A stretch of DNA of 64,000 bases from Isoetes taiwanensis (GCA_021234155.1 JAJEKV010000103.1:3036001-3100000); one strand, 5' to 3'; counted from the first letter of the stretch, positions 11,880 through 23,134 are shown. Numbers and translations are program-made. The notes: generated by a model not told the origin, from the letters alone.

Positions 11880-12860
11880 AACCTATGGTTACATACAAAG
11901 CATGCACACAGTGCATGCATACTATGCATATATGCAATGCATACATGTTGAGCACCTCTTTTACTTAACACCGTGTTATGCACATGTTTACTTTCTTTTT
12001 GTAATCATGGTTCAATCCCATGAGTCTTAATGTTGCCGTATTATTGTTTTGTTGTGGTGTTATGGGGAAAATGCAAAATGGCATATCATACCATCTAGTC
12101 TTTGTTGTTCTTTTACAAACTATTATTTCATGTTATATGATGATCTGTTCCCCAAGTAGTTATTGCAGCCTGACCTTGGCTTCACACAAAATAACCCTTA
12201 GGCAAAAGACTTGGACCCATATAGACCCTATTATATACACACATAACAACTCTAGGCCCTGAATGGGGCCAAAAAAAATTTGGCCCCATACACACCTAAT
12301 ATACGTCTGTTATATATCTGCAGGTATTGGATGTGTGTTTTTGTCATCCCATGGACCATGTTCATAGTGATTGATCATACCGTCAATAAATAAGACCAAG
12401 GGCTAGGATGATTCCACTTCATGTGGTGCATGGATGGCCATGATGGGCATACATGAGCATGCATGGAGACATGCACCACATCCCCTGACCGTTGGATCGA
12501 AAGGGGAGGATAAATCCTAGCCCTTGAATTTTGTGAGGAAGGTACAAAGAAGGTGCAAAAAGTGAATTTGGTGCAGAGATCTTAACCGTTAGATCAAAAG
12601 GTGAGGCTAAAATCTAACCATTAACTTTTTAATATTAAATTGGTTTTTTTTTAAGGACGTGAGGTGGCACCTTCATTAATTAAAAGGAAATGAGGTGGCA
12701 AAGCTTAGTAGACTTTCTAGAAAGCTTCTAATCGCCTTCAAAGGCACGTAGCTTGCAGTAGATGGGTCGGATGAAGGTGAGGCCCACGCCGTTGGATTCC
12801 TCTCGTTAAGTGCTTTCAAAGAGTAGTGTTTTGGCAGTATTTCATCGCAGTTGGAGCCAA
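11880..12860. other. Intergenic DNA, no gene seen
   Basis: No coding frame with a domain and no RNA gene were recognised. The stretch contains short purine/pyrimidine repeats only. Confidence 0.4.
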
Positions 12861-12869
12861 TGTAATCGA

Positions 12870-13540
12870 ATATTAAGAATCTTCTTGAAATCTTCGAGTT
12901 TCAAGAAATCCATGGTAAGTTGAGGGAATCTAGGAGAATCTTTATAGGATCTTAAAGAATCCAGAGGAATATGATGAGAATCTTAGAGAATCTATGGGAA
13001 TCTCGAGAGAGCATCTTTGAAAACATAAGGGAATCTAAGGGAATCTTGATAATCTCTTTAAGAACGTAGAGGAATCTTGATAGAATCTTGGGGATCCTAG
13101 GGAAATCTTCATAGAATCTATGGGAACTAGAGGAATTTCAAGAGAATCTATAGGAATCTCAAGCGATTCTTTGGGATTCTAGGGGAATATTCCTAAAATC
13201 TTTGAGAATTTAGAGTAATCTTGATGGAATCTTTGAGAATCTAGAAGAATCTTTATAGAATCTTAGAGAATCTAGAGGAATCTTGGGGTATTCTTTTGGA
13301 ATCTAGAGAAATCTTTAGAGAATTTTAGGGAGTTTCAATCAAATTTAGGGAATCTAGGAGAATCTAAAGGAATCTTCATAAAATCTTTAAGAATCTATGG
13401 GAATCTAGATGGAATCTTGGAGAATCTTAATAAAATCTAGGGGAACCTCCGTAGAATCTTAAGAATCTAGGGGAATCTTTATAGGACTTTAACGAATCTA
13501 AGAGAATCTTTGAGAACCTAGGATAATCTAAGCAAATCAA
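12870..13540. repeat. Degenerate GAATCT minisatellite
   Basis: For about 670 bp the word GAATCT (or near variants) recurs every 9 to 15 bases, usually as GAATCTWRRGGAATCTT-like pairs. There are dozens of occurrences on the plus strand and stop codons in all frames. This is an old, scrambled tandem array. Confidence 0.8.
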
Positions 13541-13548
13541 TGTGCTGA

Positions 13549-15431
13549 ACATCAATGTGCCGCGGAAACTGTGTTTTGTCGGCTACATTTTTCTATGAAA
13601 CAAAAATTGAATTTTTTTTGTTTTGGTCTGTTATGGAATTTGTGCTATATTTAATGGTTTATATGTTATTCATGAACTTGCCGGTGATTTTTTTGAATTT
13701 TTATTTTCCTTCTAAACCCAAAAAACAACATCTCCCATAACATACGAAAACAAAAAATTTTAATTTTAATCTTAGCTATTTGCGATACCAATAGCCAAGG
13801 TTATGGTTATTTTTCAAGTGATATCTTTTCTATCATTCTATTTTACTAAAAAACTCTTATTTGACTTGTACAGAGCATTGGCATTTGTGAGAGCTATGAC
13901 AAGAAAAATCAATTGGATAGAAGGAGGACTCATTCAGAAACAAAGAATAAAATGGAATAGAATAGAGTTTTTATCGTCCACGGAGAAAGGTAGAAGGCCA
14001 GTTATTGTTTATGAGATTATTCCACATAGACTGTATTTGGCATTTATCTAGCCTGTGTACATGGGCATATGATTGTACAATAAAATATTTTAGAAGTTTC
14101 TTATGTAACCATGTCTTTGGCCTAAGTTCAAATGCACTTAGCTGATACTCGAATTATAACTTGTTCTCGCAAAGATCGGGTCATGGCTAAAAGTTATGAA
14201 AATCTTATGACCTAATTGCCTTCAAAGGTTTTTTTCTTATATCCAGTCTATTGATTAAGTCAATAGCCAATATTATGCTTACTTTTCAGGTGATGCGTTT
14301 TGTCTTATTCTATTTTACTAAAAAATTCTTATTTGACTTATTGGCATTTGCATTGGCGAGAGCTATGACAAACGAAAATCCATTTAGAAATCAAGGTAAC
14401 AGGATTGTCAGTGTTTATGAATTTATTTCACGTGGCAACTGATTCAAGTATCCAATGCTCTTATTTTAATTTATGGCAAATGTGGTTCTCTCGAAGATAT
14501 ACATATGATATTTCACAAAATATGCAAATGAGTTTTAGGATGTTGCAGTTCTGTTGTCGTTTGCATACTGAACATCAATGTGCCACGAAAACTGTGTTTT
14601 GTAGGCTACATTTTTGTATGAAACAAAAATTGAATTCTTTTTGTTTTGGTCTGTTATAGTATTTGTGCTATATTTAATGGTTTATATGTTATTTATGAAC
14701 TTGCCTATGATTTTTTTGAATTTTTTTTTCTTCTAAACCAAAAAAACATCTCCCATAACATACGAAAACAGAAAAATTTAATTTTAATCTTAGCTATTGG
14801 TTATACCAATAGCCAAGGTTATGGTTATTTTTTAAGTGATGTCTTTTCTCTATTCTATTTTACTAAAAAAACTCTTATTTGACTTGTATAGAGCATTGGC
14901 ATTGGTGAGAGCTATGATAAGAAAAGTCAATTAGATAGAAGGAGGACTCATTCAGAAATAAAGGTAAAAGGACATTTATTGTTTATGAGATTATTCCACA
15001 TGGAAGCTGAATCATAGAGTGTATTTGGCATTTATCTAGCCTGTGTACATGGGCATATGATTGTACAATAAAATATTTTAGAAGTTTCTTATGTAACCAT
15101 GTCTTTGGCCTAAGTTCAAATGCACCTGGCTGATACTTGAATTATAACTTGGTCATGCAAAGATCAGGTCATGGCTAAAAGTTGTGAAGGTCTTAAGACC
15201 TAATTGCCTTCAAAGGTTTTTTTTCTTATCTTTAGTCTATTAATTAAGTCAATAGCCAATATTATGGTTACTTTTCAGGTGATGCATTTTGTCTTATTCT
15301 ATTTTACTAAAAAAATCTTATTTGACTTATTGGCATTTGCATTGGCGAAATTTGTGACAAACGAAAATCCGTTTAGAAATCAAGGTAACAGGATTGTCAG
15401 TGTTTATGAATTTATTTCACGTGGCAACTGA
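13549..15431 (+). repeat. Two tandem copies of an about 1.02-kb repeat, each with two sub-repeats
   Basis: Copy 1 (about 13,549-14,443) and copy 2 (about 14,571-15,431) both begin CATCAATGTGCC and end CACGTGGCAACTGATTCA, and are largely identical by eye. Within each copy a block with TTCTATTTTACTAAAAAA, CTTATTTGACTT and GAGCTATGACAA occurs twice (starting near 13,803, 14,278, 14,822 and 15,268), a higher-order arrangement. Short Phe/Leu-rich open frames over these blocks are not conserved in length between copies, so coding is doubtful. Confidence 0.8.
13948..13992 (-). mobile_element. Very short 3'-end insertion of the (ATTCT)n-tailed element
   Basis: Copy 1 of the 1-kb repeat holds about 45 bp absent from copy 2. 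Read on the minus strand it is CTCCGTGGACGATAAAA, then CTCTATTCTATTC and a degenerate tail. This matches the 3' terminus of the element at 3700-4077. AAAG occurs on both sides and may be a target duplication. Confidence 0.65.
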
Positions 15432-15539
15432 TTCATAGACTATATTTAGCACTTAAGTAGTCCTTTGGCATTTGGCCCAGTCTAACTCTTATCAAGGAAT
15501 GTACTTTGTTTACCCTTTGGTAAGAAAGTTGATATTTTC

Positions 15540-15790
15540 AACGAATCTAAGTGACCACTTCTTTGGCCACTTGTTTGCCATTTGGCTTTCAAAGAAAAAT
15601 AAATATTTGTGTATCAAGAGTTTAGCAATATAGGTAGGGTAAAGCTTTGGCACCAAGGTCCTACTCTTCTTGTTGCTACCTATATTGATATTCTGGCTCA
15701 CCCTGACCTACGGTAGGAGGCAGGCCTTTTTTTTAATCTAATCTAACATATAATCTATCTAATCTAATCTAACATATATAATTCTCCTAT
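15540..15790 (+). mobile_element. Possible 3' end of a non-LTR element with (AATCT)n tail
   Basis: GACCTACGGTAGGAGGCAGG and a T run are followed by repeated AATCT/ATCTA units with TAACATATA interruptions (about 15,734-15,780). A GC-richer 3' UTR ending in a pentanucleotide tail resembles the element at 3700-4077, with a different tail unit. No coding part is seen. Confidence 0.3.
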
Positions 15791-16130
15791 AAATATGCTT
15801 TTAGGATATTCTTTATTGATGCTTTCTTTTTAAAACCTGTAACAGTGAATTTCATGAACCGCAGTGAATCGACCCTTGAGCAGATTAGATTTTTTTTATT
15901 TGTGCAGTGTGAACGGCTGGATATTTTTGTGTTTGAGAACTTTATTCTCTGTTTTGAGTATGGCGGCAGAAGAAGCTATGTGGGCGAGCATGTGCCTCCT
16001 TCAAGAGTTTGAGTAGGATTATTTTGGATGCCGCTGGGGTTACTGGCCGAGAATATAAGTTGTTTCCCCATTTTATTTTGCTTTTGCTAACTACTCGCTT
16101 ATGTTTCACGTCATCGCATCAACTCCTACC

Positions 16131-16200
16131 ATTTCTGAATATAAGAACAGAGTAGGAGTTTTCATTTCTGAATATAAGAACAGGGTAGGAGTTTTTGAGC
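16131..16200 (+). repeat. 35-bp tandem duplication
   Basis: Two adjacent units, each containing TTTCTGAATATAAGAACAG followed by GGTAGGAGTTTT or AGTAGGAGTTTT. Confidence 0.85.
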
Positions 16201-16558
16201 TGCCGGAACGCTGCAAGAACAGGGTATAGGAGTTGCCGAAACGATGACGAAGCCGCTGAATTTGATGCATTCGCCAGGAATTCCATGCTTCAAGCACTGG
16301 TTTTCTTCAAGGATTGCCGGGTCTAATGCTATAACAGATCCTAAATTTGAACCCATGCATAGTTATTTTCTAGGGTTTTGAAGATCAGAATTTTAAACAT
16401 GGCCCTCGGGTTTGTGCCGTAATTTCTACGATTTTCTAAAGTTCTTTCTTCTCCACAAATTTTCTCGGTTCGTGCAGGGTAAATCCGAAATCGGAGGCAG
16501 ATATGCTAAGGACATGTAGTTGCAACTCATTTGCTAGCAATTCTCCGTGTTTTCTAGA

Positions 16559-17226
16559 ATGTTTAGCTGGGCGACGAAGCGTTTGATTGGAGCATTTGAT
16601 GGATTCAAAAGAGGTATGACGTCCTAACTGCAATCAGAAACTTGTGGCTTCCGAATCCTCAATGGATGCATTGGGCGGAGCAGTCTTGTTAGACAGGGAG
16701 TGAAGTAACAAATTAAGCAATTGCTTCAGTTTGATTCTAGATGCTCTAACAACTATGGACAAGTTTAAGGTAATTTAAGAACCCTTCTTTTTGTTTTTCT
16801 ATCATCTATTCTTACAAATTCGCAGAGGTTTACTACCTTTGCATTGTTAATATGTCATTCTTGGCTTTATGCATTCAAATGTGCTTTCTTTGTCCATAGG
16901 TCATGTTATTGCTTGTGGCAGAAATGCACCGAATTCCAGAGCCTGTACAACTCCTGATGGTTTTTAGTGGTTTTGATTCTATTGCTCTTAGTGATCCTTG
17001 CTTATTCATGGTTTCTCCAACTGTAAAAGCTTGGTTGAAGCAAATCATGCATTTGAACAGATAGTAAATCCTAGAATGCGGCTATTGGAGTTCGTGCTAA
17101 ACTTCAGCATGATGTCATCCATTCATATTGCAGAATGAAATTGAAAGGCATAGAACCAAACACATTTTTTGTTGGATATGATGGAAGCATGCATCATAGA
17201 GATATTATAGAGCACTGCAGAAACAT
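16559..17226 (+). pseudogene. Possible host-gene exons cut off by a LINE
   Basis: Three stretches look exon-like. 16,559 to about 16,611 reads from an ATG (MFSWATKRLIGAFDGFKR) into a GTATG donor-like site. 16,901 onward follows a TTGTCCATAG acceptor-like site. 17,082-17,242 stays open and includes MKLKGIEPNTFFVGYDGSM. No protein family is recognised and the frames were not shown to join. The block ends where similarity to a LINE begins (about 17,227). It may be a gene fragment or chance open frame. Confidence 0.2.
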
Positions 17227-18404
17227 TCATGTGATGCTACAGGTATGAGAGTGAACCTAAACAAAACAAAGATAGTGATTTTTGGGACAAATAAAGAGAA
17301 TTTCTCTTTCTATTATAAGGGAGACAAAGTTAAAATATCGAGTACATACAAGTATTTGGGTTTGATGGTGGACAAAAACTTAAAGCGGAACCAAACCGTT
17401 GATCACAGGGTAGATGGGGGATTGAAGGCTCTTTTTGCGCTCCAGAGGAAGTGTAAGGTAGTAGGCATTTGGAACTTCAGTTTAAAGAAAATGCTATATA
17501 TTTCACTTGTTCAGACAGTTGTCTTGTATGGAAGTGAAGCTTGGGGGCCTGGATTATGGAGATGTGGAAAAGGGTAGAAAAAGTTCAAAAAAAATTTCTA
17601 CATTCAGACTTAGGAGCTAAAATGCAGACTCCTTACGATATGATGCTTGCAGAGTGTGGATTACTTCCTCTTGAAAGCCAAGCCCTATGTATTTGGTTTA
17701 TGTCAAGAAAATTCTTTATGATATGAATGCTAATAGTTTACCGCGTTTAGCTCTGGAAAAGAGCTCTCATAAAGGATGGTATGCGAATATGAAAAAATGG
17801 CTTGAAAAGTGGGCATGAATATAGATGAGCTAAATAGTAACAAGGATAGGATAAGGGAATGGGTAAGAGAAGCAGTGTTGAGGAAATTGTGGAGTAGTCC
17901 AGGCACAAAAAAGGAGTACTACCATGACATTATGAATCCAATGCTAAGGGAAATGTCATGTTTGTATGAGGAGGCATCTACGAAGATGAGACACACGATT
18001 TGTAGAATGAGGCTTAGTTCCCACCATTTGGGAGTAGAGACAAGTCGTTGGAAAGGTATTCCCCATGATTTTAGAAACTGCAACAGGGGAGGTGGAGGAT
18101 CAAGAACACGTTATCTTGAAGTGCCCCGCCTACCAGTCTCCTAGGGATAGATATGCGATCAGTGTCACATCAATAATGTAGTTTTTTGCTCTACCAGGTA
18201 AAAGAATTGGGGACTATTTGGTCGAAGCATTGCAATTAAGAGAGACTCTTGGTAAGACTCTTGATTCTTTACTTATAAATTTGGATGAGAATGAGAGAGA
18301 GGACTCTAATGTGGTTCTATCCGAGAATGCATTAGATGCTATTGTGTATGATTTTGAACGTGTCTTCTGAACGTCTTCTAGACCTGATGGTCTCACACAT
18401 TTCA
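17227..18404 (+). mobile_element. 5'-truncated LINE of the same family as the 23-27 kb element
   Basis: The copy begins inside ORF2 just after the YADD region and runs to the 3' end. Shared blocks with the full-length LINE at 23.1-27.3 kb are GMRVNLNKTKI, TYKYLGL, VDGGLKALFALQ, LVQTVVLYGSEAWGP, LGAKMQTPYDMMLAECGL and RMRLSSHHLGVETSRW. The frame is broken by at least two indels (near 17,570 and 17,800), so three open pieces remain (17,245-17,577, 17,541-17,726, 17,809-18,144). The 3' UTR has TCTAGACCTGATGGTCTC, like the relative's ATAGACCTATGAGGTCTC, and ends CATTTCA directly against a (TC)n tract. Part of the terminal Cys/His zinc region is scrambled. Confidence 0.85.

Positions 18405-18462
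<58 letters not shown>
18405..18462 (+). repeat. (TC)n microsatellite between LINE 3' end and Harbinger H1
   Basis: About 58 bp of TC repeats with two single-base interruptions (TATC, TTTC). Its left edge is the LINE 3' end and its right edge the left terminus of H1. Confidence 0.95.
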
Positions 18463-18465
18463 AGG

Positions 18466-18478
18466 TTGGCCACATGCT
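18466..18478 (+). repeat. H1 left terminal inverted repeat
   Basis: TTGGCCACATGCT, three to four bases inside the (TC)n edge. It matches the right end in reverse complement, and the H2 left end at 27,366-27,378 at 11 of 13 positions. Confidence 0.75.
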
Positions 18479-18775
18479 TGCCAAAATACCCGTCTCTCGT
18501 CCTATACGACTCCTCCCAGAATTGTACGTATTTTTCTGGGAGGAGAGGAGAGAAGGTTGTCTCTCGAGGTTCAATTTTTGCTTTCCCGCCGGAGAACTAC
18601 TCCATCGAATCATTCCGGTAGGTCAAGTTTTTGTGGGATAATTCCCCTCCAATTTTGAATCGGCCTCCAAAATATGGGATATTTCTTCCCCTGTTCCTGC
18701 TGATAGGTAAGCTTTGTGGGATATTTCGTTTGCTGTGTTCTTTGCATAGGGTTCCATTTGCCGGCCGTTCTATCA

Positions 18776-20122
18776 TGGATCCAGTGATTCTCGAAATGAT
18801 TGCCATACTGTTGAGTGCTCTTACAATCGGATTCGCATTCCAAAGGTTCTGTTTGCAGCTTCTTGAGCTAAACGAGCTCGAAGACCCAATGAATCTATTC
18901 GATGACGATGACTTGCAAGAAAATAACAGTCTGTACTTCTGTGCTGCCTCATCTTTGATGCTAGCTGGATCATGCCGGGTTAGAAGGCCACCTAGAAGAC
19001 TTTGGATTGCTCCAAGACAAAGAACACAGTGGGATAATATAGATAACCACGCATGGAATTGTATAGCTTCTTTTGAAGATGATATGTAGCATCAATTTTA
19101 CAGAATGAAGAGGGCCAGCTTTGAGAGACTAGTCGGGCTTGTTGTCCCCTATTTGATTAGGCCAGGGGTTAAGGTTAAGCCCCCTGTTGATCTCAGGAAA
19201 GCTGTAGCCATGGTTCTTTACTCTCTGGCACATGGTGACATGCCTTTGCATGTGGGTCAGAGATTCTATGTTGGAAAAGCTACAGTGCAGAAATATACTA
19301 AAAAAATTACACTAGTGTTGACTACAAGACAATGCTTTACAAAAGGTTTGTATCCATGCCTTCTGGAGCAAGACTAACTCAATGTATAAAATAATTTCAT
19401 GATGCAACAGGATTGCCAAATGTGTATGGTGCTGTTGACGGGTCCCATATCTTTTTATGGAGGAAACCCAAGAAGAGTGACAAAGGTGATGACTATTACA
19501 GTCAACACAAAAGGCACTCGTGTCTTCTGCAGGGTATTGTCACACACAGCAGGCTGTTTATAAATGTCTGTGTTACAAGAACTGGATCAGTCCATGACTC
19601 AAATCAGTTCAAGAAGAGTTCCATATACAGCAAAATTGCATCCAAACTAATCTTGAAAGAACCAGTTTGAGTGGCAGAAAATTGAAGAAAAGTCAACTCA
19701 CTGAAAACCAAATCCAGGTTAACATTCCTCCACTTTTGCTTGGTGATTCTGCCTATGCTGCCAGACCCTTCCTTTTAAAAGTTTTTCCACAGAATCATGG
19801 ACCTTATGGCAAGTTTAATAAAAGGATTTGCAGGGGTAGAGTTTGTGTGGAAAATGGGTTCGGGATTGTGAAAGAGAAATTCAGAATTCTCAAACATCTG
19901 CCTGTGCATATTGGCAAGGCATCCAAAATCATACATGCTGCTTGTGTGCTTTGGAACTTCTGTATCATGGAAGACATGGGATGGGACATGCTGCCTCTCG
20001 AGGAAGAGCCTGATCTAGTTTATTACTATGAGACTGAAGCTATGAACAGAAGTCTGAAGAAACAAGGAGATCAAATGAGGCATGTGTTGTTTGAGAACTT
20101 GGATGGGCATGTGTTGCTGTAA
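18776..20122 (+). pseudogene. PIF/Harbinger transposase (DDE_Tnp_4 type), broken
   Basis: The transposase should cut and join transposon ends with a DDE catalytic triad. The start is the ATG at 18,776 (MDPVILEMIAILL). Candidate catalytic residues are D in VYGAVDGSHIF, D in LLGDSAYAARPF and E in GRVCVENGFGIVKEK, each in the expected family context. Breaks: TAG at 19,087-19,089, where the H2 copy has Trp (EDDMW); a frameshift near 19,335; a TAA near 19,389-19,391; and another frame change with a stop near 19,668. A hydrophobic N-terminal segment precedes an RRPPRRLWIAPRQ block shared with H2. Its length to the final stop at 20,120 is that of a normal family member. Confidence 0.88.
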
Positions 20123-20664
20123 TATTTGATAATTCTGTCAGCAAACTTCTTTCATATTTTGTTCTTTCTTTATTGTTCTTGAATATTATTGATTTCATCT
20201 TATTTGGACCTGTAATAAGTCATCAATACAAACACCACTATTCTGCTAGAATAAGTGAGGGGCCGAAATAGAGATTTTATTCAAAATAAAACTGCAGTAC
20301 AACTGAGTCTCTGTGCATACAAATAAAACTGGCCACGTTTACTGGCATGTCTTTTTAGATCCTAAAAAAAATAGCTTAAACTTGACACATAGTCCTCAAC
20401 GCTCTATGATCTGCAGTAACAGAAACAATCAGAAAGTGAAGACAAAACATACATAAAACATAGAAAGTGAAGGTAAAACGATATTCTATTCATTGTTTTT
20501 CATCAAAACACTTTACATCATTAAAAGCTGAAGGGGTCTGTCCGATATAAGCTGAAGGGGTTGCCAAGAGGCTTTTCATTGCAAAATTTTTTTGCTTTAC
20601 ATAACAACATATCAGAAATAAAAACAAAACAAAAAAAAAACAATGCAGGAGGATCTTCTTTTTT

Positions 20665-21207
20665 TCATGCACAAAGCTCGCAGTATTCGGTCACAGTCTT
20701 CACTTCATGCAATGCCCATTTCCCTGCATGCTGGATGTAGACACACTCCACATGGGCTTTCTGTTTCAAAGGGGCTGCTTCTACCCAAGACAACACCTCG
20801 GCTTCGATTATCACTCCCATATCCAGAAAAACTGCCCACTGTGATAGAGATCAGTGGATGACCTTGTGAGAAATAACTTCTACTTCTTCAACTTCGGCTA
20901 CGATTGTTGGTGAAGAATCTTGAACCTCATCTGCTTGAGGAGGAGGAGGAGGAGGAGGAGGGGCCGAAAAAGAAACTTCAACTTGATCTGCAAGGGGGGA
21001 ACGAGGAGGAGGAGGGGCCGAAAAAATTGAGGCTGAAGACTCCTCTCCAACTTCTTCCACAGAAGTTTCTGGCCATGAATCATGATCGGAATAATAGTTC
21101 TCCGAATCTGAAGTGTCGTGGGAGACTTCAGATGAATCCATGGGGGAAGAATACTCCTCTCTGGAGTATTCTTCCGAAGAAGAAGAGGAAGAGGTCGGAG
21201 GGTTCAA
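20665..21207 (-). pseudogene. Third Harbinger ORF (unknown small protein), one stop
   Basis: This is not a known PIF/Harbinger component. The minus-strand frame opens at 21,207 with a Ser/Glu-rich region, then two proline runs ([14 protein letters not shown]) and an acidic stretch, and meets TGA at 20,851-20,853. The same frame continues to TGA at 20,665-20,667 and there matches the H2 ORF residue by residue: FLDMGVIIEAEVLSW, then KQKAHVECVYI and GKWALHEVKT, against YLDMGIRMEPELFNW, RQKVHVEFTFV and GHWVLMEIKT. Conservation of the C-terminal 60 residues between two diverged elements, while the N-terminal half is low complexity, argues for a real protein. It lies between the transposase and the Myb-like gene, in the latter's orientation. 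The function is unknown. Confidence 0.7.
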
Positions 21208-21435
21208 AGATGAACGAGGATCTTAGGTGCCATTGCGTTCACGCTTGAGGTTGGAGGGGACGTTTAAATGGGGCAAATTGATAAGACTGCCATTTAATGC
21301 TTTATGCTATGATATCTACATGCCTAGATTGAAATACCAATCATTGAATAATAAGACAGTTAACCAATTTGAGACAGTTCTAAAAGAAACAAAAAGAAAA
21401 GTATAACAGAATGTATGAAAGTGAGCATCATACCT

Positions 21436-22613
21436 TTATTCTTTGTTTTTGGCTGCCAATTTGGCAATTTCGAGAAGTGTATCCTTTGTCATCTGACATA
21501 TGCTCTGGGTCATTGCTGCCATAGATTCAGCAATCTTCAAAGAATTTGCAGAACAAATTGTCTCCAATTCCCTAACCAATTCCATTTTCTTTTCAGATTC
21601 TTCCTTCATGAAATCCAGTTTCTTCACTTCTGTTTCTCCAAAAGTGCTTGCCATTTGTGAGATTCCAACATCAATATCTTCATCAATCTGCAATCTGGAC
21701 TTTTTTCTGCCAGTTGGTTTTCCACAAACTCCAGGCTGATTGCATGCTGCAGATCTAGGGGAGGAGGAATCTGTGTTGTTTTCTGTGGGAGTTCAATTGT
21801 TTGGCATTTCATGCACTCTTGGGCTACCTGAATTGTCAATGTTGACATTGACATTGAGAATGTCTTTAGTACTCTCAAAGGGGTCATCAAAAGTAGCATC
21901 AGATCCAACTGTCTCATAGAAACTGTCAGATAAGTGAGTGTGCAAATCTGCTGCCTCAAAAGCTTCATTGCCAAATTCCCCATCATCACCAGCCCCTGGA
22001 ATGGGGTTATCAGAAGTCACTCCATATTTGACTTCTTCCATTCTGTCATACCATTGCCAGCTTGAAGGTTCTGAACCCGTTTGACTAGAAGCCTCCTTCT
22101 CATCCTTGAATTTTGCCTGTAGCTTATCCCATTTGTTCTTCAGTTGCCTGACTTCCACTAATCCATCAAAATTGGCTGCAATTTCACAAGAATTTCTCTC
22201 CACTATGAATTAGAAAGATTCAGACTGCCATTGGTAACCAGTTTCATTTCATTTAGAAGATTCAGGAAGGTGGAAACACCCTGATCTGTCCATTGGACTG
22301 GAGCCTTCCTATTCTTTGTGTCTACTTGCTTGGGATTTTCTTTTTCTTGAACAACAAGAGCCATTGAATTATCGGGCTGAGAAGAATCACTCACAGTACT
22401 AGGAGGTGCTTGGATTTCGCTAAGAACTCGCTTGCATCTCCTTTCCTTTGGTGGAGGAGCTGTTACAATGGGCTCAGAATTTGTCTCCAAGCTCATGTTC
22501 ATTGAAATCTGCCCTGTCATCTTTCGTGTCTTCCTTGGAGCCATTTTCTCAATGCGAGGAGGCACAAAGGGTTTGCTGCTTGATGGCAGAGCAGATCTGG
22601 TTGCCTTAGACAT
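21436..22613 (-). pseudogene. Harbinger Myb/SANT-like DNA-binding protein gene, broken
   Basis: The second canonical PIF/Harbinger protein; in studied elements it helps carry the transposase into the nucleus and onto the ends. ATG at 22,613. A basic N terminus (PRIEKMAPRKTRKM) leads to a Myb/SANT-like fold: PVQWTDQGVSTFLNLLNEMK, then EIAANFDGLVEVRQLKNKWDKLQAKFK and a SSWQWYDRMEE block. The C terminus is an acidic spacer, a basic patch (GRKKSR) and a helix rich in Lys and Glu (SEKKMELVRELE) ending at 21,436. There is a frameshift near 22,205-22,240 and an in-frame TGA at 21,793-21,795. It is divergently oriented to the transposase. No equivalent is visible in H2. Confidence 0.75.
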
Positions 22614-23045
22614 TTGAGTCTATAGAAATCAAGCTAATCAACCAAGAAACAATACCTGCCGGGCTAGAATTTGAAAACAGAACAATGTAAGATCGAATTC
22701 AAATGAATTAACAAGGATTGAAAGGGCTGAGAAATACCTCTAGGCCGAAAATTAATAGCGCGGATGGAAGAATTAGGGGGAATTCAAGGAATTGCGAGGT
22801 GTTGAAGACCAAGAAACAGGGAAAAATGGCGCCCGGAATTTCGATGAGGGAAAGCTTTCAGTCATGAAATTCAGGCGACATAATTTTAGGGGGTTGTTAA
22901 GTTAGTGGCTAATGGAAACGCCCCTAACGACTGTTAGGGGCGAATCATCTCTCAAGGTGAGAGTTGAGTTTTCTCACTCTCACCCATCTCTCATTATCTC
23001 TCACCTCTCGTATTCTCTCGTATTCTCTCTCACCTTCTCTAAGTC

Positions 23046-23058
23046 AGCATGTGGCCAA
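23046..23058 (-). repeat. H1 right terminal inverted repeat
   Basis: AGCATGTGGCCAA is the exact reverse complement of the left 13-mer. It sits four bases from the next (TC)n tract. Confidence 0.75.

Positions 23059-23062
<4 letters not shown>

Positions 23063-23095
<33 letters not shown>
23063..23095 (+). repeat. (TC)n microsatellite between H1 and LINE
   Basis: 33 bp of uninterrupted TC repeat joining the H1 right end to the 5' end of the full-length LINE. Confidence 0.95.
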
Positions 23096-23098
<3 letters not shown>

Positions 23099-23134
23099 CG
23101 CTAACCTGATTGATCGACTCTTAACCTAGACCTG

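Larger units (their letters stand above)
18463..23062 (+). mobile_element. PIF/Harbinger DNA transposon H1 (about 4.6 kb, three genes)
   Basis: The ends carry a 13-bp terminal inverted match: TTGGCCACATGCT at 18,466-18,478 and its complement at 23,046-23,058. Both ends abut (TC)n tracts. Inside are a plus-strand DDE transposase gene, a small minus-strand ORF and a minus-strand Myb/SANT-like gene. The transposase plus Myb-like pair is the standard PIF/Harbinger content; the third ORF is not. All genes are broken, so the copy is non-autonomous now. The usual 3-bp TWA target duplication cannot be seen because the flanks are TC repeats. Confidence 0.85.

Noticed and set aside
12870-13540. CRISPR-like regularly spaced repeat
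   Set aside because: The spacing is irregular, the repeat is only 6 bp and there are no distinct spacers; it is a degenerate minisatellite in a plant genome.
13803-14442. Phe-rich open frames repeated in the 1-kb repeat
   Set aside because: Their lengths and ends differ between repeat copies; likeness comes from the DNA repeat and not from protein conservation.
20904-21248. Plus-strand Glu-rich open frame
   Set aside because: It is the reverse of the proline runs of the minus-strand third Harbinger ORF, which has cross-element conservation.
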